Below, one piece after another: positions 27,614 to 37,026 of a stretch of 64,000 nt of DNA. The stretch's first letter is position 1. Every line of letters begins with the position of its first letter. A program made the translations under genes and the position numbers. Origin of the DNA: Albibacterium profundi (GTDB lineage Bacteria; Bacteroidota; Bacteroidia; Sphingobacteriales; Sphingobacteriaceae); assembly GCF_042159835.1 (NCBI RefSeq), contig NZ_JBBVGT010000002.1, positions 620,001-684,000 on the forward strand. Reading direction: 5' to 3'. Below the pieces are notes generated by a model. That model ran no database searches. It had not been told where the DNA came from and saw only the letters and a list, made by a program, of their open reading frames with translations.

Positions 27614-28903
27614 TTAATCATCCGATTCATCTTCAACGTTTTCAAGAATCAACAACTTATCGATACGCATACCATCCATATCAACGATTTCAATTTGTAG
27701 ACCTTCTACCTCTAGCTTTTCTCCGGTCGTCGGTATTGCGCGAAGCTTATGAAGAATAAAGCCGGATATTGTTGTATATTTTGAGTGATCTTCTTCGATT
27801 AATTCCTTGGCAAAAAACTGATTGATTGCCAATACAGAGGTTTTACCGTCAACTAAGAACGTGCCATCTGCTCGCCTTAATATACTTGTTTCTTCGTCTT
27901 CATCGGGCAAATCTCCAACGATAGCTTCAAATAAGTCATGAATAGTCACTATTCCAACTACCCCTCCATATTCGTCAACCGCAATCGCGATGTACTGCTT
28001 CTCTGCTTTAAACGTATTTAGAATCTTAAAAGAAGGGGTATTTTGTGAGATGATAATCGGTTTACGTAAAATTGACAAGATATCAAACCCTTCCGTTCGG
28101 AAGTTCTCTAAGAAATCTTTAATATAAACAACCCCCTTGATATTATCAATCGACTCATCTGATACGATAAACTTTGAATGCACACTTTCTTTTATCTGAT
28201 CGAAGATATCATCTGCGCTATCCTCGAGGTTTATCCATTCCAATTCGGATCGGTGGGTTAACATCGACTTTGCAGTCTGATCGGTAAACATAAACAGGTT
28301 TTGATGAACCTGCGTTTCTTCATTTTCTAAAACACCTTGATTGTGGGCTGTTTTCAACATAAAACGCAGTTCATCCTCACTAATTTGCTCGCCTGACTTT
28401 TCCTTAATCCCAAATAGTTTGATAATGAGGGAAGTTGAAAAGGACAATAGTTTTACAAAAGGATATGCTATAAATGTGAAATATCGAATGACCGGAACGG
28501 CAAATAATGCGATAGGTTCCGCATTATTCATGGCTATCGTCTTAGGCACTAACTCACCGATAACGATAGACACATACGTGATACCGCCGATAACGATGAT
28601 CATCGCGACTGTATTGATCGAATCACCTAACCAGGAAAACTGAGATAGGAACGCAACCATATCATCGGTTAACGCCGCACCTCCATATGCGCCGGAGACA
28701 ATCCCAATTAAGGTGATGCCTACCTGAACAGAAGACAGAAAATTTTCAGGATTTTTTAGAAGCTTCAAAACCATGGCAGCACGACTGTTGCCTTGGGCCG
28801 CTAAATGCTCAAACCTGCTCTTCTTAACCGATACGAGAGCGATTTCTGACAACGCAAAGAAACCATTTAACATGATCAAGATTAGAATAATTAGTATTTC
28901 CAT
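27614..28903 (-). CDS. CNNM/CorC-type membrane protein (hemolysin family)
   Basis: A 429-aa protein. An N-terminal DUF21/CNNM transmembrane domain (about residues 1-195; ALSEIALVSVKKSRFEHL is typical) is followed by paired CBS domains (about 205-335), and a C-terminal CorC_HlyC domain with DGMRIDKL. Members move or sense Mg2+/Co2+; the 'hemolysin' label is historical. It lies 12 bp upstream of cysE on the same strand and may share its transcript, with no obvious functional link. Confidence 0.9.
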   Translation of the reverse strand: MEILIILILIMLNGFFALSEIALVSVKKSRFEHLAAQGNSRAAMVLKLLKNPENFLSSVQVGITLIGIVSGAYGGAALTDDMVAFLSQFSWLGDSINTVAMIIVIGGITYVSIVIGELVPKTIAMNNAEPIALFAVPVIRYFTFIAYPFVKLLSFSTSLIIKLFGIKEKSGEQISEDELRFMLKTAHNQGVLENEETQVHQNLFMFTDQTAKSMLTHRSELEWINLEDSADDIFDQIKESVHSKFIVSDESIDNIKGVVYIKDFLENFRTEGFDILSILRKPIIISQNTPSFKILNTFKAEKQYIAIAVDEYGGVVGIVTIHDLFEAIVGDLPDEDEETSILRRADGTFLVDGKTSVLAINQFFAKELIEEDHSKYTTISGFILHKLRAIPTTGEKLEVEGLQIEIVDMDGMRIDKLLILENVEDESDD

Positions 28904-29050
28904 CTATCGTAAACTAAGGTTTTCGCGTTCCATTATTTAAAATTATCTGTTTGAGTATATTCAATTACAAGTAAAGTTAATGATTGTTTCCCATATTCAT
29001 AGAGTTTCTTTTGCGCTTCAACAATTCGACAATTGTTCGTAATATAAAAA

Positions 29051-29079
29051 AGCCCCAATACTTTTTCAGTATTGGGGCT
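29051..29079 (-). terminator. Terminator after the DUF4920 gene
   Basis: A 12-bp perfect stem (29051-29062 with 29068-29079) around a 5-base TTTTC loop, with a T run on the minus strand just beyond it (TTTTTTATATT) and a weaker one on the plus strand. It ends the minus-strand run that includes the Ca-ATPase and DUF4920. Confidence 0.88.
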
Positions 29080-29137
29080 CTCTTTTAAAAAGCTTTTGAA
29101 TTGCTCTTTTTCAAAAATAACAATTGATCGCGTTAAG

Positions 29138-29614
29138 CTATCTTAAAACTTTAACACCTGTTGCGATAATCTCAATGGTTTTTCTTGGCGCTTGGATCGC
29201 AGCGATTTCTTCTTTGCTTTTACCAGCATCCTCAGCCCAATGTTGTAACTGCTTCACCGAATGCTCTGTAAGCTTTGCCTCACCTTCTACCGCCACTGTT
29301 TTACCGACAATATTTTGTGGCATAAAGAAGCCATAGTCTTTAAAACGAACGGTAATAAGCTCACCCGATTTGTCGTCGGTCAATTTCATAAAACAACCTT
29401 TTTTCGTGCATACTTCCACAATATTGCCGGTAACCGATCCACTATAAACTGAGTCTTTGTCAAGTTTCTTCTCCAGTTTTGTCACCGTCATATGCTTATT
29501 GGCGTCAACGCCTTCTCCATATTCCACGCCAGGTTGTGCTGAACGAATATCTTCTTGTGCGAAGATGCATGTCGATACTAACAAAGCAACTCCTAATAAT
29601 ATTATCTTTTTCAT
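29138..29614 (-). CDS. DUF4920 exported protein
   Basis: A 158-aa protein with a signal peptide (MKKIILLGVALLVSTCIFAQ, cleavage after AQ). The mature part has a small beta-barrel (OB-like) region with VCTKKGCFMKL and FKDYGFFMPQNIVGKTVAVEGEA. I recognise it as DUF4920, found in Bacteroidota. The function is unknown; the paired Cys (CTKKGC) could bind a metal or form a disulfide. It lies 24 bp after the Ca-type ATPase. Confidence 0.82.
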   Translation of the reverse strand: MKKIILLGVALLVSTCIFAQEDIRSAQPGVEYGEGVDANKHMTVTKLEKKLDKDSVYSGSVTGNIVEVCTKKGCFMKLTDDKSGELITVRFKDYGFFMPQNIVGKTVAVEGEAKLTEHSVKQLQHWAEDAGKSKEEIAAIQAPRKTIEIIATGVKVLR

Positions 29615-29638
29615 CGAAACAAATATACAATTTTCAAA

Positions 29639-32206
29639 TTAAGAAGCTCCGTTCTCTGTTTTCTTTCTCATCAACAGTTTTACCAATTCAATCGCAACAA
29701 TCCCTCCTGCGGTAATGAGGGTGATCATCGACATAGATCGCCAATCAAGTGGACTTACCTTCAAAATACCACCAAAAACAGGCACATAGATAATAGCCAA
29801 CTGCAACGCGATCGTGAATAGAAGAGCGAACCACATCTTTGCATTTGAAAAAAGAGCTGTATATATTGGGTAGTTCCTGGAACGCACTGAAAATGAATTG
29901 CCCAGCTGTATAAAACAAAGCAGGGTGAATACCATGGTCTGCTGGGTATTTTCGTCGTAATTTTGATTGGCAGCCCATGATTGGAGAAAGATAGCGGCAA
30001 AAGCCATGATAACTCCGGTAGCAATAATCTTCGGCACCATCCCGCCAGCAAACAGATTCTCCTTAGGGGGCCGCGGTGGAATTTTCATGGTGTCTTTCTC
30101 AGCAGGTTCAGACGCCAAAGCTAGACCTGGCAAACCATCGGTCACCAAATTAATCCACAAGATATGAATCGGCAATAAAGGTGTGGCCAGGCCAATTAAG
30201 GGTGCAAAAAAGATCGTCAAAATCTCACCTAGATTACAAGAAAGAACGTACAAAACAAACTTTTTAATATTTGCGTATATTCTTCTTCCCTCTTTGATGG
30301 CTTTTACGATCGTGGCAAAATCATCATCTAATAAGATCATATCTGCTGCTTCCTTAGACACTTCAGTTCCGGTGATACCCATCGCAACGCCGATATTTGC
30401 TTGCTTCAGTGAGGGCGCATCATTCACTCCATCTCCCGTCATGGCAACAAATTCACCTTGCTTTTGAAGTGCTTTAACAATGTTCAGCTTCTGCTCGGGT
30501 GACACGCGAGCGTATACAGAAACACTCGAGACATGTTCATTTAATTCGTGTTCTGAAAGCTTACTTAGCGCTACACCTGTTAAACTGTTATCACTATCGT
30601 CTTGGCTGATATTAAGACGATGAGCTATCGCTTTGGCCGTTAAAACCTGATCTCCAGTGATCATTACCGAATGTATTCCCGCTGTTTGACATTCTTGAAT
30701 AGCATCAATGACTTCTTCTCTTGGGGGATCAATCATTGCAACCATACCGAGAAAATCTAACTCGATCTCCATATCCACCGAAAATTTCTCAGGTTTTTTG
30801 TCAAAAATCTTATATGCAAAGAATAGAACGCGTAGACCCTCTGCCGCCCATTGTCGATTGATACCCAACCAAGCTTCAGTTTCGTCTTTGTATTTATCTG
30901 ACAAAGCTTCGACGATGCGGGCTGGCGCCCCTTTAGTAAACAAAAACCACTTGCCTTCTCTTTCATGCAGTGTACTCATCCGCATGCGCTCGGAGTCAAA
31001 CGGCACTTTATCTACCTGTGGAAACTCCTTTTGCGCTTTTTCAAGACTCAAGCCCTCAGCTATCGCATATTGGACCATCGCTGTCTCTGTCGAATCCCCC
31101 ATAAGCTCATCATCTGACACCTGCACCTCGTTGTTGAGAAGCATAGCATGCTCCAAAAGATTATCTTCTTCTCCGGCCACCACTTTTGTTTTCTCAACCG
31201 TCATGACATTCTTTGTCAGCGTGCCGGTTTTATCACTACAGATATAGGTGACAGACCCCAATGTTTCCACAGCCGGTAAATTTCTCATAAGGGCTTTCTG
31301 TTTCACCATCCGTCGCGCTCCACCAGATAAGGCGATTGTAACCACGGCGGGCAGAGCCTCCGGCAAGGCTGCAACTGCAAGCGACAAGGCAGTCAAAAAC
31401 ATCAAAAACGGTGCTTCCCCTCGCAACCAACCAAAGAGAAAGACAACAACACAAATGATAATAACGATAACAGCCAGTTGCTTGCTAAAAACGCCCAGTC
31501 TTTTCTGTAAGGGAGTTTGTGGATCATCGCCTTTAAGTAAGCCGGCCACCTTGCCGATTTCGGTTTTCATGCCGGTAGCCGTAACCACCATACTAGCTGT
31601 GCCATTACTGATCATCGTCCCTTTAAAAACCATGTTCTTTTGATCGCCCACCGGCAGGTCCTTTTCTTCGAGTACACCTATTTCCTTCTCAACGGTGTGG
31701 CTTTCGCCGGTCAAGGCCGACTCATCGGTTTTCAATGCGTTTACTTTCAGCAAGCGTCCATCCGCAGGCACAACATCGCCGGCTTCGAGCAATACAATAT
31801 CACCGGGTACAAGATCTGATGCATCTAATTTTACTGGTTTATTGTTCCTTACTGCGATCGCGTGTTGTGCCGACATTTCTTGTAGCATTTGTACAGCATT
31901 CTCGGCATTGTTTTCTTGAAAGAAACCGATCAAAGCATTCCCAATGATAATGACTAGGATGACATAGGCGTCAACCTGCTCACCTACCACAAAAGAAATG
32001 ACAGCAGCAGCAGCCAAAATAAGAATCATCAAATCCTTAAACTGACCTAGGAAAATTGCGAGTTTGGTCTTTTTCTTCGCCCGTTCGATCACATTCGGCC
32101 CCTCTACTTCTCGTATAGAAGCCACTTGTTGATTATCTAGCCCTTGCTCGGAGCTGTTAAGTTTTTCGAATAATTCTTCTTCGCTCTGCAAGTAAGTACC
32201 AGACAT
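29639..32206 (-). CDS. Cation-translocating P-type ATPase (Ca2+ type)
   Basis: An 855-aa P2-type ATPase. A cation-ATPase N domain opens it, then TGESHTVEK (actuator), ALPEALPAVVTIALSGGARRMVKQ (membrane helix 4 with the PEALP motif of SERCA-like pumps), CSDKTGTLTKNVMTV (phosphorylation site), MITGDQ and TGDGVNDAPSLKQANIGVAMG. About ten membrane helices are present, with a C-terminal cation ATPase domain. Ca2+ export is most likely; Na+ or Mn2+ cannot be excluded. It lies 14 bp after the SGNH lipoprotein gene on the same strand. Confidence 0.92.
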   Translation of the reverse strand: MSGTYLQSEEELFEKLNSSEQGLDNQQVASIREVEGPNVIERAKKKTKLAIFLGQFKDLMILILAAAAVISFVVGEQVDAYVILVIIIGNALIGFFQENNAENAVQMLQEMSAQHAIAVRNNKPVKLDASDLVPGDIVLLEAGDVVPADGRLLKVNALKTDESALTGESHTVEKEIGVLEEKDLPVGDQKNMVFKGTMISNGTASMVVTATGMKTEIGKVAGLLKGDDPQTPLQKRLGVFSKQLAVIVIIICVVVFLFGWLRGEAPFLMFLTALSLAVAALPEALPAVVTIALSGGARRMVKQKALMRNLPAVETLGSVTYICSDKTGTLTKNVMTVEKTKVVAGEEDNLLEHAMLLNNEVQVSDDELMGDSTETAMVQYAIAEGLSLEKAQKEFPQVDKVPFDSERMRMSTLHEREGKWFLFTKGAPARIVEALSDKYKDETEAWLGINRQWAAEGLRVLFFAYKIFDKKPEKFSVDMEIELDFLGMVAMIDPPREEVIDAIQECQTAGIHSVMITGDQVLTAKAIAHRLNISQDDSDNSLTGVALSKLSEHELNEHVSSVSVYARVSPEQKLNIVKALQKQGEFVAMTGDGVNDAPSLKQANIGVAMGITGTEVSKEAADMILLDDDFATIVKAIKEGRRIYANIKKFVLYVLSCNLGEILTIFFAPLIGLATPLLPIHILWINLVTDGLPGLALASEPAEKDTMKIPPRPPKENLFAGGMVPKIIATGVIMAFAAIFLQSWAANQNYDENTQQTMVFTLLCFIQLGNSFSVRSRNYPIYTALFSNAKMWFALLFTIALQLAIIYVPVFGGILKVSPLDWRSMSMITLITAGGIVAIELVKLLMRKKTENGAS

Positions 32207-32220
32207 ATCAACGTTTCATT

Positions 32221-32931
32221 TTATTCCAAATGTGGTTTTAGTTTCTCAACCCATACATCATAACCAGCAGCAGTCATATGCAGACTATCGGCCAGATAAT
32301 ATGCAGGATTCGGTCTGCCGTTGTCCATTAACATCGGATTCAAGATGTCAACGTAACTGGCATTTTCCATTGTATTTAGATAACCTTCAACCTTTGCATT
32401 TGTTTTTTTGATGCTGTCAATCAAGTGCCAGCGGCTTGGACTAGGTTTAATAGCAAGAAAAGTAATCTTTGTTTTAGGAAGCTGGAGGCGTATATCGTCA
32501 AAGAAATCTTTCAGGTCATTAAAAACTCTTTCGGTCGACTTGCCGGCATTTAAATCATTATCACCTACATAAACAACCACTTGTTTCGGCTTATACGGAT
32601 AAAGGATCCTATAAGCATAATAATGTACTTCGTCCGTCTGTGACCCTCCAAAACCCCGATTTATTGTATTTTGATCCGGGAAATCTTCAGCGAGAGTTTT
32701 CCAACCAACAATCGATGAACTACCGACAAATACAATGCCTCCCTTCTTGGGCCTCTGGATCTTGTCAGCTTCTTCAAAAGCAACAATATCTTTCTCCCAT
32801 CTTTCAATGTTCTCAGGGATATTTTGAACAATATTAAACTTCGACTGTGTGGTTTGAAGCTTCGGACTGCATCCAACAGCAAATACCACAAACAACAAAA
32901 CAAAAATCTGCAACGTATTGCTTAATTTCAT
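32221..32931 (-). CDS. SGNH/GDSL-hydrolase lipoprotein
   Basis: A 236-aa predicted lipoprotein. The signal peptide ends in VGCSPK, with Cys21 as lipid anchor. The SGNH blocks follow: FVGSSSIVGW (Ser nucleophile; block I in a GSS form), GGSQTDE (block II), YVGDNDLNAG (block III) and DSLHMTAAGY with Asp-x-x-His (block V). Likely an esterase, perhaps acting on acetylated sugars at the envelope; substrate unknown. First gene of a run with the Ca-ATPase and DUF4920. Confidence 0.88.
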   Translation of the reverse strand: MKLSNTLQIFVLLFVVFAVGCSPKLQTTQSKFNIVQNIPENIERWEKDIVAFEEADKIQRPKKGGIVFVGSSSIVGWKTLAEDFPDQNTINRGFGGSQTDEVHYYAYRILYPYKPKQVVVYVGDNDLNAGKSTERVFNDLKDFFDDIRLQLPKTKITFLAIKPSPSRWHLIDSIKKTNAKVEGYLNTMENASYVDILNPMLMDNGRPNPAYYLADSLHMTAAGYDVWVEKLKPHLE

Positions 32932-33003
32932 AACAACTATTTAATGTAGAGTAATGTATTAGGATTCTAATTTAAAAAATTAATCTATCTAAGATAAAAA
33001 AAT

Positions 33004-34470
33004 TTAAAGTAACGGTGCTAACAGTCTACAAACAGAATCCAAGCCTCGTGCCCAAACTGATCGCTTTTTCCAAAAGTCTATATCTACTAATAAGCTAACT
33101 TTCTTATCTTCTTCAAACTGACTGCTTAACTCTTCGCACACCTTTAAGTCATAAATAATAGAAGTAATCTCAAAATTAATATAGAAACTCCGGATGTCGA
33201 TATTAACGGTGCCAACAAATGCTAATTTATTGTCGATGCAAACTGTTTTAGCATGCATAAAACCTTTTTCATACAAGTAGACTGACACTCCACGTTTAAG
33301 CAAGGGCTTTAGGAAAGAAAATGAAGCATGATGCACGATAAAAGAGTCCGAATTTCTCGGCATCAGAAGTTCAACTTTGATCCCGCTTGCGGCAGCCACT
33401 TGCAATGCTGTACTGATCTGATCGGTGGGTACAAAGTAAGGAGTACAAATCTGTATGGAATGCTTAGCCCTAGAAATAGCCAATAAAATAGCTTCCATCG
33501 TATAAGGAGCAGGCGAACCAGGGTCACTTAAAGCAAAACTGACTGTCGAATTCCCCTTGTTCTGAATATTTTCCACGAGGTAGTCCTCGCTCAATTTATA
33601 TGGCGCCCCTTCGGAGAAATGCCACGTAAGCCAAAATTGAAACTGTAACAAGAAAACCGATTGCCCTTCAATCTTCACAGCGGTATCCCTCCAATAGATT
33701 CGATTTTTGCCGTTGTTGATATAGCGGTCAGAGACATTAATACCACCAACAAAGGCCAGATCGCCGTCGATGATCGCTACCTTTCGGTGATTCCGATAAT
33801 TGCTGTCTGAAATCGACGCAAAACGTACGGGCAGGAATCTCACAAAATCAACCCCTCCTTCTTGCATTAATATACGCTCTTTCTTTAATTTAGAAGACCC
33901 AAAATCGTCGACAAGCAGGCGTACTTTGACGCCCTCTCGAACCTTCAACAACAGTAATTCAAGTAGTTCCGTACCAATCCCACCCTCTTCGTAAATATAA
34001 TATTCAAGATGGATATGGTGTTTAGCCTGTTTAATCTCTTTAAAGAGCTCTGGAAACTTCTTTTCCCCATTGATCAACAACTTCACATAGTTGTTCATCA
34101 GAGGAGCAGAAATATTTTCGTTGTATAAAAATCGGTAGACCGAGGCCAACTCACCGAGCTCTTTATCCAACTGCTCCAGATTTTGTTCAAGCATAGGTCT
34201 ATGCTCCTGCCATCGGGCAAAGAAACTACGGTGCTCGTCCTTATTTTTCTCGCGAAAGATTCTTTTCTTTTGAAAACGCCGACCGAAAAAGAAATAGAAC
34301 AATAAGCCCACCCCCGGCAGAAACACAATCACCAGAATCCAGGCTAACGTCTTCGTGGGGTTTCTATTTTCTGCCAAGATAGTAATAATGACACCTGTAT
34401 AGATAAGTGCTAAAGGCGCCCAATACCATTCTCTCATAAACTCCAAAACAGGTGTTAAGAAATCATGCAT
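33004..34470 (-). CDS. cls: Cardiolipin synthase
   Basis: A 488-aa bacterial cardiolipin synthase that condenses two phosphatidylglycerols. Two N-terminal membrane segments (about residues 15-34 and 42-64) form the PLDc_N region, followed by two PLD catalytic domains carrying HRKVAIID and HAKTVCID (HxKxxxxD). The length is that of ClsA-type enzymes. The frame opens 22 codons earlier, but ATG 34470 (MHDFLTP) gives the proper membrane start and avoids running into the NYN gene's leader. Divergent from the NYN gene. Confidence 0.93.
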   Translation of the reverse strand: MHDFLTPVLEFMREWYWAPLALIYTGVIITILAENRNPTKTLAWILVIVFLPGVGLLFYFFFGRRFQKKRIFREKNKDEHRSFFARWQEHRPMLEQNLEQLDKELGELASVYRFLYNENISAPLMNNYVKLLINGEKKFPELFKEIKQAKHHIHLEYYIYEEGGIGTELLELLLLKVREGVKVRLLVDDFGSSKLKKERILMQEGGVDFVRFLPVRFASISDSNYRNHRKVAIIDGDLAFVGGINVSDRYINNGKNRIYWRDTAVKIEGQSVFLLQFQFWLTWHFSEGAPYKLSEDYLVENIQNKGNSTVSFALSDPGSPAPYTMEAILLAISRAKHSIQICTPYFVPTDQISTALQVAAASGIKVELLMPRNSDSFIVHHASFSFLKPLLKRGVSVYLYEKGFMHAKTVCIDNKLAFVGTVNIDIRSFYINFEITSIIYDLKVCEELSSQFEEDKKVSLLVDIDFWKKRSVWARGLDSVCRLLAPLL

Positions 34471-34554
34471 ATGAAATATTTTATCTTCGATTTTGGTTGG
34501 CACTATAAAGATAGAATTAAAATACTTACTGACCATTATTGTAACTCAATTATA

Positions 34555-34562
34555 TACCTTTG
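34555..34562 (+). promoter_or_regulatory. -7 element before the NYN gene
   Basis: TACCTTTG matches TAnnTTTG exactly and lies 22 bp before the ATG at 34585. I could not place a -33 TTTG at the usual spacing, so this is a candidate only. Confidence 0.45.
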
Positions 34563-34584
34563 TAGCAAATCGAAAAATACTTTT

Positions 34585-35364
34585 ATGGAATCGATACAAG
34601 ATCTTAGGTTAGCCGTACTAATTGACGCGGACAATGTCCCGTACCGAAAAGTCAAACTTATGTTTGAAGAGATTGCAAAATATGGCAGTCCTACTTTTAA
34701 ACGGATTTATGCAGACTGGACCAAACCGACCGTATCGGGCTGGAAGACCGTACTTCTTGAAAATGCGATCACACCCATTCAACAATACAGCTATTCTGTC
34801 GGCAAAAATTCTAGTGATAGCGCCATGATCATTGACGCAATGGATATCCTCTATTCTGGGAAAGTCGACGGTTTCTGTATCGTCTCGAGCGATAGCGATT
34901 TCACGCGACTAGCGACGCGACTACGTGAAGCTGGCATGAAAGTGATCGGGATCGGCGAGAAAAAAACCCTGACGCCGTTCATAACTGCATGTGACAAATT
35001 CATCTATATCGAAATTCTTGGCGAGGATGACAATGATAGCCGTTCGGACGAAGAATCTAATAGTGTGGATAAAACCTCGGCGAAGAAAACAAGTAAGAAA
35101 AAAACGCTGCGTAAAATCGACAAATCACTGATACGTCTCCTCAGTACCAGTATTTCCGATCTCGGGGACGAGGATGGTTGGACATTTCTAGGTGACCTTG
35201 GAAATTTTATTCTAAAAAAGCACCCCGATTTCGATCCAAGAAACTACGGTTACCCAAAAATGTTAGCTTTAATCAAAGACATCAACCGTTTTGAAGTGGA
35301 CGAAAGAGAAACGGGGAAAAGAAATATCAAACACGTCTTCGTAAGGGTTAAAGGGAATCATTAA
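34585..35364 (+). CDS. NYN-domain protein with LOTUS/OST-HTH domain
   Basis: A 259-aa protein. The N-terminal NYN (PIN-like nuclease) domain is about residues 8-155, with the acidic metal-site blocks LIDADNVP, DSAMIIDAMDIL and VSSDSDFTRLATRLREAG, and the end IACDKFIYIE. A Lys/Ser-rich linker follows, then a C-terminal LOTUS/OST-HTH fold (about 180-259; WTFLGDLGNFILKKHPDFDPRNYG). Such pairs are thought to bind and cut structured RNA; the Bacteroidota members are uncharacterised as far as I know. I chose ATG 34585 since the preceding 40 codons are unlike the family and lie in the promoter region. Confidence 0.88.
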   Translation: MESIQDLRLAVLIDADNVPYRKVKLMFEEIAKYGSPTFKRIYADWTKPTVSGWKTVLLENAITPIQQYSYSVGKNSSDSAMIIDAMDILYSGKVDGFCIVSSDSDFTRLATRLREAGMKVIGIGEKKTLTPFITACDKFIYIEILGEDDNDSRSDEESNSVDKTSAKKTSKKKTLRKIDKSLIRLLSTSISDLGDEDGWTFLGDLGNFILKKHPDFDPRNYGYPKMLALIKDINRFEVDERETGKRNIKHVFVRVKGNH

Positions 35365-35365
35365 C

Positions 35366-36055
35366 TCATGGATTTTTAGATTTCAGAGGGACGAAATCTT
35401 TGAGATAAAAAGGCTCAAAGTAAGCAACATCGTCAAAGTTCTTACGCTCAAATGCCTGAAACGCTGGCCCACTCAGATAGTCGGCCGACTGTCGAAAATT
35501 CTCGACAACGTTAACACGAGTGTCTGCGACAAACGTCTCAGCAAACTTATCAGCGCCATCACCAAAAAGAACGATTGAATCCGATTCTGAGATATCGTTA
35601 AAAAAATCCACGTCGATTATCTCAGCCTGTGTTGGTTTTTTCAAATTTAACGCCCCATCATAAGCAGCTGTGTATACTTCTCTTCTTCTTGCGTCAATCA
35701 TCGGGTACAGAAGCGAATTAGCAGAAACAGCCTCGTGAAGTTTATTATATCCGTGAGCTAAAGAATAAAGAGAATCGATGGCAACCAAGGGTTTATCGAG
35801 TCCGTAGCAAAGACCTTTCGCAGTAGACACCCCTATCCGCAGTCCAGTATAAGATCCAGGACCCTTGCTCACGGCGATAGCATCCAAATTATTTAATGAA
35901 TACCCTGTTTCCGTCATCACTTCCTCAATAAGTCGCGTTAGCTTGGAAGCATGCACATTAGGCTCATTTAGGTCAACGTGATGAATGGTTTTACCTGAAT
36001 CGGATAAGGCTACCGAACAAACTGCGGTGGCTGTTTCAATCTGAAGAATAAGCAT
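35366..36055 (-). CDS. tsaB: tRNA threonylcarbamoyladenosine biosynthesis protein TsaB
   Basis: A 229-aa TsaB, partner of TsaD and TsaE in making t6A37 on ANN-reading tRNAs. It has the ASKHA-fold start MLILQIETATAVCSVAL, then KLTRLIEEVM and the conserved VSKGPGSYTGLRIGVSTAKGL. The frame opens with TTG two codons upstream; ATG 36055 is preferred. It is convergent with the NYN gene, with only one base between their stops. Confidence 0.93.
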   Translation of the reverse strand: MLILQIETATAVCSVALSDSGKTIHHVDLNEPNVHASKLTRLIEEVMTETGYSLNNLDAIAVSKGPGSYTGLRIGVSTAKGLCYGLDKPLVAIDSLYSLAHGYNKLHEAVSANSLLYPMIDARRREVYTAAYDGALNLKKPTQAEIIDVDFFNDISESDSIVLFGDGADKFAETFVADTRVNVVENFRQSADYLSGPAFQAFERKNFDDVAYFEPFYLKDFVPLKSKNP

Positions 36056-36092
36056 AGACAAATGTAAGGCTAAATATTAAATAAAAGCACAG

Positions 36093-36347
36093 CTAAGGAA
36101 CAGGATCATGCCCATGTCCGCCCCATGGATGACATCGTGCGATACGCTTCATGGTGAGCCACCCTCCTTTGAAGGGTCCATGCTTCTTAATCGCTAAATA
36201 ACCGTACTGAGAGCATGTGGGTGTAAAACGACAAGACGCTCTGAATAGCGGGGAGATAAAAAGCTGATAAATCCGGATGATGAGTAAAAAAACAAATCCG
36301 AAAAATGCCTTTATCACTTTATTCCATATGAATATTAGAAAATTCAT
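36093..36347 (-). CDS. yidD: Membrane protein insertion efficiency factor YidD
   Basis: An 84-aa YidD (DUF37). A hydrophobic N-terminal helix is followed by LFRASCRFTPTCSQYGYLAIKKHGPFKGGWL and RIARCHPWGGHGHDPVP, the family signature with four conserved Cys. It helps YidC insert inner-membrane proteins. It overlaps rnpA by 29 bp, in the usual rpmH-rnpA-yidD order. Confidence 0.95.
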   Translation of the reverse strand: MNFLIFIWNKVIKAFFGFVFLLIIRIYQLFISPLFRASCRFTPTCSQYGYLAIKKHGPFKGGWLTMKRIARCHPWGGHGHDPVP

Positions 36348-36711
36348 CTTGCAATTTACGAAAAAGCTTACTCATCTTCTCGGCGATAAAATGATAGCTT
36401 TCTATGTTCTTACCAATGTATTGGATGGATAGCAAAATAGGCTGCTCTTTAAAAAAAGGATAGAGCTGAGTACCTTTATGCAAACGATAGGCTTCTCGCA
36501 TACGGCGTTTCAAAAGGTTGCGATCTACAGCCTTTTTAAATCTGCGTTTAGGAGCGGAAATCACGACTTGAACCGGAACGTCAAGTTCGTTACAGGGGTG
36601 AAATACCACCTTATAGGGATACAAAATAAAAGAAGAACCACTTTCATAAAGGACCTTAATAAGTCGCTTATTACAAAGTCGTTCTTCTTTCTTAAAATGG
36701 TATATCTTCAT
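36319..36711 (-). CDS. rnpA: Ribonuclease P protein component
   Basis: A 130-aa RnpA, the basic protein that aids RNase P RNA in 5' tRNA processing. It carries FKKEERLCNKRLIKVLYESG and the RNR motif region KRRFKKAVDRNLLKRRMREAYR, typical of the family. Longer N- and C-terminal tails than in E. coli are common in Bacteroidota. It lies 74 bp after rpmH and overlaps yidD. Confidence 0.95.
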   Translation of the reverse strand: MKIYHFKKEERLCNKRLIKVLYESGSSFILYPYKVVFHPCNELDVPVQVVISAPKRRFKKAVDRNLLKRRMREAYRLHKGTQLYPFFKEQPILLSIQYIGKNIESYHFIAEKMSKLFRKLQDEFSNIHME

Positions 36712-36785
36712 TTATTCAAGTGCTCCTACAAATATACTCAAATCCGTTGGGACCAATAAGCAGGGAGGGCACTATGAAAAATGAA

Positions 36786-36944
36786 TTAAGCTTTATGACG
36801 ACGCTCGTCAGATACAGATAATCTTTTTCTGCCTTTAGCTCTTCTTGCAGCTAATACTCTTCTTCCGTTAGCCGTACTCATACGCTCTCTAAAACCGTGC
36901 TTATTTCTTCTTTTACGCTGCGAAGGCTGAAATGTTCTTTTCAT
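36786..36944 (-). CDS. rpmH: 50S ribosomal protein L34
   Basis: A 52-aa highly basic protein, read by translating the minus strand. It starts MKRTFQPSQRKRRNKHGFRE and contains RMSTANGRRVLAARRAKGRK, the L34 signature. The Ser-Val-Ser-Asp tail ends in RRHKA. It is first in the rpmH-rnpA-yidD set. No dnaA or origin lies nearby, as expected for Bacteroidota. Confidence 0.96.
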   Translation of the reverse strand: MKRTFQPSQRKRRNKHGFRERMSTANGRRVLAARRAKGRKRLSVSDERRHKA

Positions 36945-37026
36945 GACTTTATATTATAAACTCTAAAAAAATGAGAATGCAAATGTAAGGCTAAATGATT
37001 ATATTATCAAATATTTACTTTTTATT

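Noticed and set aside
36093..36944. Replication origin next to rpmH-rnpA
   Set aside because: No dnaA, no DnaA-box cluster and no gidA/parAB nearby; this gene order occurs away from the origin in Bacteroidota.
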